Of a DNA stretch of 64,000 nt, positions 22,359-32,953 are shown piece after piece. Position 1 is the stretch's first letter. The number at the start of each line of letters is the position of its first letter. This stretch comes from Trebouxia sp. TZW2008 (taxonomy: Eukaryota; Chlorophyta; Trebouxiophyceae; Trebouxiales; Trebouxiaceae), in contig BDIU01000099.1 of the NCBI GenBank assembly GCA_002118135.1, positions 186,001 to 250,000 on the forward strand, written 5' to 3'. Below the pieces are notes generated by a model. The model ran no database searches. It saw nothing but the letters and a program-made list of their open reading frames with translations, and was not told the origin of the DNA. Both the position numbers and the translations under genes were made by a program.

Positions 22359-24742
22359 TCAGATTTTGGTTAAGACCACTTCATGTTCTACTTGGCTCAG
22401 CTCAACTTGCAATGCCTCTTCACGCCATGACAAGATTTGCTTTTTAGTGACAACGACCTTGTTTTTGTCACGCGGCATTTGGTCATTGTCCTTTCGGCTA
22501 GCTGGTCTTCCACCTTTGGCGCTGTTATTGGGCACTGGCTTAGCATGATTTACAGCATCTCGCAATTCCGCTAGAGACAAGCCCCCTTGCTGTTGTATAT
22601 ATGCATAAACACGGCATGCTGCTTCCACTGATAACCCATGTGGCTTTGCTTCAATCAACATGCGCATACGTTGAACCAAATGACGCCTCTTGTTGAAGTT
22701 GGTTCTGCTTTGTTTTGACAGTTCTCCCCAACCTCCTAGTTCCTCGACTTGGGACTCAATTTGTGGCCATTCATAGAAAGCATCTTGCACTGTATTGAGA
22801 GCAGCAAAGTGCAACACTCCGGACTTTGGCAATTCTGCAAGAGGTGCTTGTTGATCCTTGGATTCAGATTCAACAACAACACATGTGTGACTTGTCACAC
22901 GTTGAGCTTTAGAGCTCACCAGCGTTGTTGTTGATGCTTGTGGAAGGGATCCTGCTTGTTGCATTACTGGTCGTTCTATCAAAAGTTGTGCTGCAATTCG
23001 CTCTTCCATTGGCAGCCTTGCTCGCTCTATGCGCTCAAGGGCATTCTGGTGACCATGTTTGATATGTGCGCTATACTCTATGTAGCGTGCATCTTGTAGC
23101 AATTGTTGTACCTTGTTGCTGCCTCGCACAACTGCAAGTCTTTCTGCTGTGTACCTGGCAACCAACAAAGGCAAACCATACAAGAATACCTCAATGAGGC
23201 GCATCTCCGCCTGCACACTGTTTTGCATGTCTGCCGGGTAAGTGCGCATTTTCTGGTTGCATTGCCACAGCTTCTCTTTTTTAGGCAAAGCATTGAGCTC
23301 CCTGAGCTTGTTAGCCACTCTGGATTTTGTCTCAACAAGTGAAGGGCGCAAAAACTCACAAACTCAGCCAGTACATTAGCTGGCAATGTGACAGTGCTAC
23401 GGCCCAAGAAGAACTCCTTCTTATAGTCATTTCCCCAACCTCCAAGGAGCATCTGTATCGGCACATTGTGAAGAGAGGATTTGTTAGGGTTCAAACCCTA
23501 GGATTTGTTGTCATAGAAGACCTCCTTCGTTGACTGAGCCCATCTGCCCCAAGAGCGAATTTGACTTTTGTCTGCGCCCTCAAGTTCTAGCATAGCATTG
23601 CCGTTTGACCTGAAGATGTGAAGTGCTGTCCCGAACTTGTCATCAGCAAGTCCAATATTGAACATGACTTTGCTGTGTTGTGCATGCAAGTTGTCAGATT
23701 GTACAGGCTCTGACTTCGATGCGCCTTTTGCTAGCAGTCTGTGCTCCCAAAATGCATCATCACCGTTCAAAAAGACCTCTTGATACATTGGTTGAGATTG
23801 AACCAATAAGCAAGCGATTGCCAATACAGGGCAACATTGTGGCAAAGTGTGTTCAACCATGGCAAACCACTCAGCTTTGCCAATGTGTGATGTCTTGTTG
23901 CCAGCTCTCCTAAGCCCCAGTTGCATAGGGATGCAAGGTGCTGGCTTGATATTGCCGATGACTTCAGCAACTGCTAACATTGGCCACCTCAGTTCCCTAG
24001 AGTCCTCAGCTCTCAAACCGCAATTGGTTGCTGTGGTGGCTTCAGTTACCATGAACATACCCGTCAATGCATGCTTGGGGCTGGTCCCGAATGTCCAACT
24101 TTCATCAAGATAGGAACTGTATTGATTGTTGGTCAGATGCTTGCTATCTAAGACTCCCAATGATGATCCCAAATGTGCTTGCATTTTTTTGGCCCGTATG
24201 AATGCTCCCTTGATGACAGAGTTTTTGGGACTCCAACCCTGAGCTTGACCGAATACACCCATTTGGCACCTTTTGACGCAACTTAGTGCTTGGACTGCAT
24301 GATCCAGCTGTGCTTGTGGAGCTTTGATTGCCTTTTGTTGCATATTCATATTGTTTGAGTCAATACTATCAAGAAGCCACTCCAAAAAGCCCAGCACTTT
24401 TTGCTCTCTATCTTGTAAGCCAGTGAAGGATGCATCCTTCTCCTGCATTAGTGCTTGATACCTGAAGCACAAGCAACAATGTTAGTTGCTTGCATGTGGG
24501 CCCGGACAAACTGTATACTTGCAAGTGTGTTACTTTCTGGAACTTTACTTTAACCACTTGCGTAAAGCGATTCTGTATTGCTCTTTTGTGGTTGGTTGTA
24601 AGCCAGAGTTCTGCCATTCATTGTTGAGAATGATTTTTCTCAACTCTTCTGTTTCTTTGTTAGACACCCAATCTGAGGAAGTGAGCTGGAAAAGGTTCTC
24701 TATGTGAGCATTGTCATTCTTGCTCTGTCCTCCTCGAACCAT
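22359..24742 (-). pseudogene. Crypton-type tyrosine recombinase with GCR1_C-like tail (copy 2, broken)
   Basis: Two exons (about 24742-24549 and 24461-22359) join in phase at LRKWLK|Y. The recombinase has Arg in GLRAED, a Lys-containing GNKTSHIGK stretch, H-x-x-R as LHIFR, then SWGRWAQS and Tyr in EVFY. The C-terminal region (NKRRHLV, LSLAELRDAV, SAKGGRP) parallels copy 1 residue by residue. Two lesions break it: an in-frame TAG at 23498-23500 inside a 24-bp insertion, and a -1 frameshift in a run of five T near 23345 (minus strand). Only one intron is seen here, against many in copy 1. It is oriented towards copy 1. A sequencing error at the T run is possible; the TAG insertion looks real. 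Confidence 0.8.
23477..23509. mobile_element. Transposon footprint: 9-bp direct repeat around a 15-bp palindromic remnant
   Basis: GGATTTGTT at 23477-23485 and 23501-23509 flank AGGGTTCAAACCCTA, whose ends are inverted repeats (AGGGTT/AACCCT). Removing one repeat plus the 15 bp (24 bp) restores the Crypton reading frame without a stop. A 9-bp target duplication is typical of Mutator-like elements (known); that class is inference. Confidence 0.65.
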
Positions 24743-26061
24743 AGTGTTTCTTACTTTGGTATGAAGGAGGCATGAGGCTTCCTTATGAGCTTGTCTTGTA
24801 ATTTTCAAGTTGACTTGGAATGCTCACTAGACAATCTGGCTAAAGGGTTGAGTGCCAGCACGTAGCACTTCTTCAATGCGCCGTTTGTGTAGCAAGACTT
24901 TATAAGGGTGATAGCATGAGCAACAAGCATACACGTTGTGCGAGCAATCAGTAGCCAACTATGCAAGCAATTGTTAAACAACTTGGACCAGGATACTACT
25001 AGGTTGTCAAAAGACCTATCGTTAAAACATATCTTTCAAGGCTTAGCAGTGTCTCTCCAAACACCAAACGGCCCTGAACTGTTGGACGGCATGTCTCTCA
25101 ACCAGACAACTTGTCTCAGATCTGCACAATGTGGGAACGCTACACATTGCAAGAAGGTAAGCTAAATACCGGACAATGTGAACTAAAACAGTGAGTCCTG
25201 AGCATTGTTTATCATATTGAAGTACACCTTGAGCTCCTCACAAAACAGTTTTTCATTTTTGTTTGTCTTCTTCCAATCAAAGATGAAATGTGCGGGGTCA
25301 CAGATGACAAACAATATTGTGTCACAACTGTGCCGCTGTTATTCAAAAACCTTACATTTTATATCTTAAATTATGAGCTTCTCTACACACTTTAGGTTAA
25401 ATATTGTAGGCAATATTTTTTTTAGGAAAAAGTTTTAGCAAGTTGAAATGACGCATAGCACACTTTTGCGGTCAATTCAACTTGCTCACAAACGCGGCAG
25501 TACACGTGAGTCCAAAAGCTTGTCTTGAACACCAATAGATTGTAAATTGCATTCTTCAACAACTTGTCTCAAACCAGACAACTTGACTGGTCCAAAAGGT
25601 GAAAATGAGGTCATGTGTTGGATCCAATATGTAAGTTCTTGGACATTAATGCGTCTCAGAGTCAGACAATGTGTCTCAAGACAAGACACTTTGTGTGAGC
25701 TGCAACATTGAAAGTGCAAGGCTAGCTACGCCTTTCTATTGCTGGAGTTTCACAATAACGCACCTGACCAGTTGAGTTCTGCTTTGAGCCAGATTTGAGA
25801 GACGGCATGGCCAGCGCAGCGTCATGTGAACTTGTGAATGCACACACTGCAGCATTGTCACAGAAGCTTTTGCAAGCAGTGCAGCTCCGTATGTTCAGCT
25901 ACAGCAGAAGCGTCAGGTTTTCCCGCAATGCAAAAGCAAGTGACTTCTTCAATCACAAAATAGGTTCTGACTGACAATTGAATAAATCACATGAGTGCAT
26001 GTTTCCAGTGTGTTAGTATGCACATGAAAATACTTTTCTGTCATTATGCATCATCTATACC
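24743..26061. other. Spacer with AGACAA/TTGTCT palindromes
   Basis: No supported gene in about 1.3 kb. Inverted AGACAA...TTGTCT pairs occur at about 25100 (AGACAACTTGTCT) and twice in 25560-25690. The stretch around 25370-25440 is AT-rich. Confidence 0.5.
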
Positions 26062-27026
26062 ATGTCAGAACACAAATGCAACAAATGTAATTACATTGCA
26101 GCAGACAAGAGTGCGCTCGCACAACACTTGCAACGAAAAACGCCTTGTGATGAGGGGAAATATCTGTGTAAAAAGTGCACCAAACCTTTCAAAAGTAAAG
26201 ATACTCTGCGTAATCATGAGAAGAAGTGCAGGGGTCCCAAGAAGACCCGGGAGGAACTACAACTGGACAACAAAATTATGCAAACTCAACTGAGCATGCA
26301 AGCAGATGCAAGCAACCAACAAATGGCACTTGCTAGCAATGCTTCTGTTTTGGCTATCAAATCGGTGTATGACATTATGAGACAACCTCACAAACAATTT
26401 GACGCCAATCAGCTTGTACTTTGCCAGCCATTGGGATCGGAAAACTCATCGCACCTGAAGGGCTCTAACCTTAGCACATGGTTCCCAAATCTGACACAGA
26501 CAAACTTGTAAAATGGTTCTGGTTGCTTCGTGGACGTGACAGCCCGAAGAATCACAATATATTATTGCCATCAGGGGATCCAAGCATTGCATTGATCTGC
26601 CGTAAAGGAGAGTGGCAGTCCTGCAACTCAGATAATGCTTTGTTTGAAGTGTATTCTTCTGACGCAACAACTCTATACAACAAGTTGGGAAGCGGGTCTA
26701 GTGATTCAGCAAAGATTCATAACTTCAGAAATGAGTTTGTGTTGCACAGAGTCATGAATTGCATAAACACCTATGGACAAGAAGACGCCATGTTCAAAAC
26801 TTGGAAACAGGCTATTGTACAAGACTTGAGTGACATGACGATGGAGTTGTATGGTCAAGATGTTGCCAGCACTGTAAACTACAGCCGACAACAAGCATAC
26901 CTCTCCAACATGCGACATATAGAGAGAATGCAGCAAGAGGTACAGCAACTGCAATGTCAAATTGAAATTCTGAGCCAAGCAAACAAGACAATCTTCATGT
27001 CTGGGTTTGAAGCACAAGGCTACTGA
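26062..27026 (+). CDS. Two-finger C2HC zinc-finger protein of giant-virus type, needing a -1 frameshift
   Basis: ATG at 26062 opens a frame with two zinc fingers: Cys6, Cys9, His22, Cys29 and Cys36, Cys39, His52, Cys56, followed by a short helical region and GSENSSHL. That frame ends at 26511. The frame continuing from about 26478 carries NHNILLPSGD, a W-containing strand and a C-terminal coiled coil to the stop at 27026. The order 'zinc finger, EN-SHL, NHNI' resembles C2H2-type proteins common in giant DNA viruses and their relatives (family recollection, not searched). The second frame is -1 relative to the first, and CCCAAAT (26484-26490) stands in the correct phase for -1 slippage. A one-base deletion would look the same. 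Likely nucleic-acid binding; partner unknown. Confidence 0.68.
26484..26490 (+). promoter_or_regulatory. Candidate -1 frameshift heptamer CCCAAAT
   Basis: Zero-frame codons CCA AAT preceded by C give X XXY YYZ form. Slippage enters the downstream frame, which is open to 27026; the zero frame stops seven codons later. Confidence 0.35.
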
Positions 27027-27164
27027 GTGAGGAGACTTGGGAGCTGTCGAGTCAATTTTGGTTTGTGCCCTGTATTTGAGGTTTGTTACTTGTTGGCTGC
27101 GGTTGCATTGGCTCTAATCAATCGCGATGAGTCACTGTTTCTGCAAAACACTGTCTGCATCAAA

Positions 27165-28450
27165 CCATAAACTGTAAAAGCGGACTGTCACAAAAATCCC
27201 AGTTAAGTGTACTTGTTATGGTTGCTAAGGAAGTGTACTTGCACACAGCTGGTTTTCTGTGACAGCATAGACATTGTAATTGGAAGCTTGCAAACTGTGC
27301 TTTTGTACATGCAAAGCAAAGTATGACTCATACCACAAGCTGTAAAAGCGGTCTGTCACACAAGTCCCTTTTGACTGTCACAAAAAACCCATTTCACTGT
27401 ACATTGCTTGCTAAGGACAGTGTACTTGCACACAGCTGGTTTTTGTGACAGCATAGACATTGAAGTTGAAAACTTGCAACTGTGCTTTTGGCATGTGCAA
27501 GACAAAGTATGACTCATACCACAAGCTGTAAAAGCGGTCTGTCACACAAGTCCCTTTCGACTGTCACAAAAAACCCATTTCACTGTACATTGCTTGCTAA
27601 GGACAGTGTACTTGCACACAGCTGGTTTTTGTGACAGCATAGACACTGAAGTTGGAAGCTTGTGACTGTGCTTTTGGCAAGTGCAAGACAAAGTATGACT
27701 CATGACGTAAGCTGTCAAAGCGGCGTGTCACCAAAGCCCAAATTACTTGCTAATGAGCTGTATTTGCGACCAGCTGGCTTTTTGTGACAGCTGAGGCACA
27801 CACCTTGCACAGTGCCTCTAACATGTGCAAGACAAAGGATTATTCTTATTGCAGATTGGAAGCGGTCTGTCTCCAAGATCCCAATTTACTGCACAGTTGT
27901 TGCTAAGTGATGTTTGCCCACACAACTGGCTTAGTGACAGTCTAAATACTGGAGGTTGAAAATCTTGCACACTTTGCCTCTGATACATGAAACACAGAGT
28001 CTGACTCCTGCCATAGACTATAAGAGCGTTCTGTCACAAAACTCCCGCTTTACTTACAGTAGCTGCTAAGGAAGTATACTTGCACACAGCTGGCTTTTGG
28101 TGACAGTGTAGACACTTGAACTGAAATTTTGCACAGTCTACTGATATGTGAAAGACAAAGTGTGACTTACAGTGTAGACTGTAAAAGCGTCTCAAAACTC
28201 CCGCTTTACCGTATAGTAGCTGCTAAGGAAGTATACTTGCACACAGCTGGCTTTTGGTGACAGTGTAGACACTTGAACTGAAGTTTTGCACAGTCTACTG
28301 ATATGTGAAAGACAAAGTGTGACTTACGGTGTGGACTGTAAAAGCGTCTCAAAACTCCCGCTTTACCGTATAGTAGCTGCTAAGGAAGTATACTTGCGCA
28401 CAGCTGGCTTTTGGTGACAGTGTAGACAGTGAAATTGGAAGCTTGGCAAT
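27165..28450. repeat. Tandem array of eight ~165-bp units
   Basis: Anchor CTGTAAAAGCGGTCTGTCAC (or variants) recurs at about 27173, 27343, 27524, 27708, 27855, 28017, 28176 and 28336. Most units also hold TGCTAAGGA, GTACTTGCACACAGCTGG and TTTTTGTGACAG, so TGTCACAAAA-like and TTTTGTGACA-like words face each other within each unit. The array lies just upstream of the replicase gene. Confidence 0.9.
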
Positions 28451-28484
28451 TGTACTTACACATCTCTATGTAAGTGTGTGCAAC

Positions 28485-28538
28485 TGACCGGTCAATTTGA
28501 CCGGTTGGGCACATGTGACCGGTCATTTTGACCGGTCA
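28485..28538. promoter_or_regulatory. Four TGACCGGTCA-type palindromic sites
   Basis: Sites begin at 28485, 28498 (half-degenerate), 28516 and 28529, making two copies of a 31-bp unit with 13-bp site spacing. They end 53 bp before the replicase ATG. They could be an operator, promoter element or origin-protein binding sites; no function is shown by sequence alone. Confidence 0.7.
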
Positions 28539-28591
28539 AAACATGGCCCTCATAGGGCAGCTCTGTTTGGTAAGAGACACACAACAACAGC

Positions 28592-31500
28592 ATGACCACT
28601 CCTTCACCACTTACATCCACTGAACATATACGCAAGTTCAAAGCCGTCTACAAATTTCTAAGACGCAAAATGCCAACCAATCTGCTCATGCCCCTTGGCA
28701 TAAAGAATCCACTTTACAAGCATGCACGGGGCGAATGGAACTGGGAGCGCCTGGAGAATCATTATAAGCAAACAGGGTTTGAATTTAATACAGGAGTTGG
28801 AATTTTGCTCATTGATCTGGCTGTACTAGACCTTGACAGTTCAGAGGAGGTAAGTCGTTGGGAGAATGAATGGCCTATGCTCAACAATGTTCCCATGGGG
28901 ACCACTAGCAAAGGCAAACACTATTTCTTCATGCGCACACGTCTGTGTGACGAGCTACGCCTAACAGATGGTCCACTCAGCAAAACAGCAGATTTCAAGT
29001 CCATCACTGCTACAGGCACAGCAGGTGCGATCATGTTTGTGGGATTGTGTGCAGTTATTGCTCTTTGTAAAAGTCATAGCACAGCTGCAAAACATTCAAC
29101 TCAATTCAATGTTGTCTAGGGTTGAGAGCTGAAATTTGAAGGACAAGGCCCTACCTGCAGAAATGCCAAGACTAGCTGGAATGTCGCTGCAGGTGTTCTT
29201 GCAGTCTGTCCCAGCCCGGGGAAGCATTGGGTTCGCCCGCTGTACAGTCACCCCCTTGTTCCTATCCCAGAACAGCTGGCCAGGGCTTTGGCCAAGCTGA
29301 GGGGAGGCAAACAGCGTCAGACCTTGCCCGCTGCCTGTTCTAAAAGAACTGCTGCACAAGCTGGCTTGAGTGCAGGCCCCCATGTCCCTAAGGAGCTGTT
29401 GCGCCAGGTTGTCATGGGTCTGCAGCCTGCAAGAGCAGAACACGAACCCATGTGGTTTTCTATTTGCACAAAGATTGCCAACACAGCAGTTGCTAATGGG
29501 TACCAAGATGTTGGCCTCAGGATCTTCCATGAGTTCTCTAAGCAATGTTGTGCCAAGTATGACAAATCAAAGACAGATGCCAGGTTTGCAAAAGCTGTGC
29601 GCAATTACAATCCCCAGTGGGGCTTCAACATACTTTGCAACTTTTTGCGCCAAGACAATCCGGACTTGCTGACTCAACTGAAAAAAGAGCGTGCCCTGCA
29701 GCGCTTCTTTCAAGAGCAACAAGCAAGCAAAATAGAGGGCAAGCTTCAGCAATTTTACCTTCCAGACATCTCCAGCATCAGCAAGGAGTGCGGCTGGGAG
29801 CTACAGACATGTCACGAGCCGCATTTGGAAGACTATAGCAAGGAGACTGCCTCAGGCTTGGTCGTATGGTCTAAGCCTGGAACAGGCAAATTCAAACTGC
29901 AGTTGCATTTGCATGTTACTTTCGAGGCTTAGCTATGACCCTTGACAATCACCCATTCAAAGCAACCACTTTTCACTGTGTCAAATGATGTGTGTTTGCA
30001 AGAAAGACGCGCGGAGCAGAGAAGCTTATTGCAGACAGCGTCCTTCAAGAGGGGCGTGTTTTGATTGTGAGCAATCGTGTGACCCTTGCACACGACCATA
30101 TCAGCAACTTCAACAAGGTTGTCAAGGCTGCATGGATGAGTGCACATGGCACTGAATGCTCAGACCACCTGCTCTTTGTGCAATACAACAAAGCCGTGGA
30201 GGGTATCAACCTTGCTGAAGTCCCACGCCTTGTCTGCCAAGCAGAGTCACTTGGCCGTCTCCAGGGCGCTGAGCCATACAACCAAGTGCTGATGGATGAG
30301 AGCGAAAGCATCCTGGCGCAGCTGAGCAGTGAGACAACAATGGGAGATCGCGCAGGGATTGTGACACAAGTGTTATATGATGTCTTGATGAAGGGGCAGA
30401 AGGTTGACTTTGCAGATGCCTACATGACCAGCAGAACGCTTAATTTGGTGCACCGCATTTTCGATGCCCGCAATGACAAGGTGAAGGTTATATACAACAG
30501 TTGGTGCCAAGAGGAGCGTGTGGCTTATCTCCTTGACAAGGAAGAGTTCATAAAGGAGCTCGTCAAACGCCTTCAATCTGGCAAGCACTGTGCAGCTTTC
30601 TGTGGCACCAAAGCGTTTGCTGACAAAGTTTACAAGTGTGTCAAGCAGGCTATACCAGAGCTGCCAATTCTGTATTATTTACGAGACACTCCGGGCAAGA
30701 AAAAGGAAGAGGATCTGGCTGATGTGAACTGCTCTTGGCTTCAGTGCAACCTCCTGTTGTATACATCAACCCTTTTAGTCGGGGTAAGCAAAGGCATGAT
30801 ATGTTATGCATAGACGGACATTTAAAGGCATGTCATGTCCAGAAGCATAATCAAGTGCATTGCTGGTGCGTGACTTCATGTATTGCAAGAAGCACTGTTT
30901 ATTCAACGACTGCTGATTTGCATGAATGAATGTGCAGGTGCACTTCCTTGAAGGCAAGGGTCAAAAACCTCACTTTGATCATATGTTTGTGTTTAGCAGC
31001 GCATATGGATCTTGTGTCCGAGATGCTTTTCAAGCCATGAAGCGGGTCAGACAATTTGGCAGCCCTGAGCTGTTTGTTGTGACACACTCACTAATCCCAA
31101 AGAGCAGAGGAGACTGAGCACTAGCCTAGAGGCTGCTGGCAGACATGTCAAGCGCATGGAGTGGTTGCAAGAACACTACAGCGGGCAGACAGTCCTGTGC
31201 ACAGAAGAAGATGTGTTGAATCAAGTGCTGACATCTGATCTGCAAGAAGAATCCACAGCCGCGCAATGCATGAGGGCTTTGCAAGGGCAGCTGCGTGCAG
31301 CACGTCAGCAAGGAATGCCGGCTTGGCTGTTTGATGTGCATGCACACAATATTCTGGAAAGCCACCTCAGCAAGGGCTATCATGAAGAATGCTTTGACAT
31401 CTTTTTCAAGCAGAACGCATACACCATCCGGATGTATGATCAGGAAGCAGATTCTCAAGACCATGTTGCCCAGCCAGCAGTGCTTGAGGGCGATGAAGAG

Positions 31501-32027
31501 CTGATTGGACTGGCAGGGCTAGTCCAAGACAGGCCAGCAGGGCAGGTAGGGCCAACACAAGGTAACCCCGGGTATGCATTGCTCAAATGCTTGGAGCAAC
31601 ATGAGGTGGAGGAGCTGGAACATGATTTGCATAGAGGTCAAGACGGTTACCACTTGGACCAGCCTGTCAACATCTTGCTAGAGAAGTATTATTTTGACAA
31701 AAGGCTGAATCTTATCAACTCACCAAATTCTTTGGAGCTTAGAGCCCTGGTATTTGATGAAATGTGCGCTGCCTCGTTCAAGAAGCAGACAATGAGCTCC
31801 ACAACACAACACCCAACATAGCAGAGACTGTGTTGCCAGGCAACCCGTACTTGGGCACATGGCCAGCACTGCCGGCTGAAATAGGTGCCATGCGTCAGCT
31901 TTGTGTCTTGTTGGAGATTGAGTCCTCACAGGATCTCACATCAGAAATCCCAAGAGCACGCCTGGATTCAAAAAAGGATCAGCTAGCTCTTACAATTAAG
32001 GATCTTCAAACGCTTTGCGGTGTTTGA
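28592..32027 (+). CDS. Primase-polymerase / PriCT-2 / UL9-like SF2 helicase (replicase)
   Basis: ATG at 28592 opens an archaeo-eukaryotic primase domain: the metal-binding stretch DLAVLDLDS and the SKGKHYFF strand. An intron (29025-29141) joins in phase to the end of the domain (SPGKHW), then a PriCT-2-like region (HEPMWFSICTKIANTAV, HEFSKQ) and a Walker A, GTGK. After about 100 unresolved bases comes an SF2 helicase of the herpesvirus origin-binding-protein type: VLIVSNRVTLAHD, DESE (motif II), LLLYTSTLLVG, spliced 30783/30938 to PHFDHMF and QAMKRVRQF (motif VI). The C-terminal part needs -1 shifts at about 31096 (CCCAAAG) and at 31760-31815. Primase plus UL9-like helicase fusions are known in large DNA viruses. 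It would start and unwind replication of the element. Disrupted or frameshift-dependent, so activity is uncertain. Confidence 0.7.
31096..31102 (+). promoter_or_regulatory. Candidate -1 frameshift heptamer CCCAAAG
   Basis: Zero-frame codons CCA AAG preceded by C. The zero frame stops at 31117; the -1 frame runs on to 31821 through the helicase C-terminal part. Confidence 0.35.
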
Positions 32028-32953
32028 AATCGCAAGCGGGTCTGCACAACTTCACAGCAGAGCACAGAAAAGAGAGAGAAAGCAGGAAATGATCTCAAGA
32101 CAGCTATTTGCCAAGTATTGAAAGCCTTTAGCAATACAAAGCTTTCGACTATCAGTCGCGGGCAAGCTCGAAGGGGAAGAGGCAGTGAAGGAGGTGTCGG
32201 AGACAACCCTACCTATGGAATCACCGTCAACATGCTCAAGGTGGACAATAACAAGATGCGTGACCCCTTTACAGAAGCTGTGATTTAGTTGATCAAACCC
32301 CAAGCTTGTGAAGATTTGAAGTTTTTACCTGACGCATAGCCTTGTTGAAAACAGAGACAGCTTAGCTGAATTCTCTATTGTGATTCACACAGTAGCATGC
32401 ACTAGCAATGACTGCACACATGACTACTGTGATCAATTTGCAACATGCTTATTTGTGCAGGGATTTTGCAATGCCATTGTTGCTTCATGCATGGACATGT
32501 ACAAAGTAAGCCCTTGCACGATCTATAGGACCCAAGACGCACAAGCATAAGCCATGCTTGTGTGTGCGAGGGTCATGGTTGCTTGCTGACAATCCCAAGG
32601 GATCAACTGCATAGCCATCAACATGTTTTAGCTGATGCCTGCACCACTTGTCCTCAAACAGGCTTCGATTTTGATTCAAAGCTGAATTGGCCATTCCATG
32701 AGTTAGGCAATAGACTGAACTACAGTGATGAAGAAATCACTGTAGTTCAGAAGCTTAAGTAGTCAGCCCACATAAAGCAAACTTGTCACAGATTTGCCCT
32801 TTTACAATACAGTCTGCCCTAAGAAGCAATGTCAACAGAGTAGGAACATTTGGGGATATTTGTGACATTGAAAGTGTCTGACAAGCCACCCCAATACACA
32901 AAATCAACTCAGCCGAAAATCGACCCAATTTTCTCCTCTAAAGCATACAGCTC
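32028..32953. other. Spacer between replicase and recombinase
   Basis: About 0.9 kb with no recognised protein. Its clearest structure is the hairpin at 32715-32750. Confidence 0.6.
32715..32750. terminator. Perfect 15-bp hairpin, 6-nt loop
   Basis: CTGAACTACAGTGAT, loop GAAGAA, ATCACTGTAGTTCAG, about 200 bp before the recombinase ATG. Could mark a transcript end, as hairpins do in several large DNA viruses, or be a protein binding site. Function not shown. Confidence 0.6.

Noticed and set aside
23477..23509. Interstitial telomere repeat
   Set aside because: TAGGGTTT/AACCCTA resembles plant telomere units, but only one inverted pair is present and the 9-bp flanking duplication fits a transposon footprint better.
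32562..32762. 66-codon Cys/His-containing ORF
   Set aside because: No ATG start, crosses the perfect hairpin, and the Cys/His spacing does not make a clear zinc finger.
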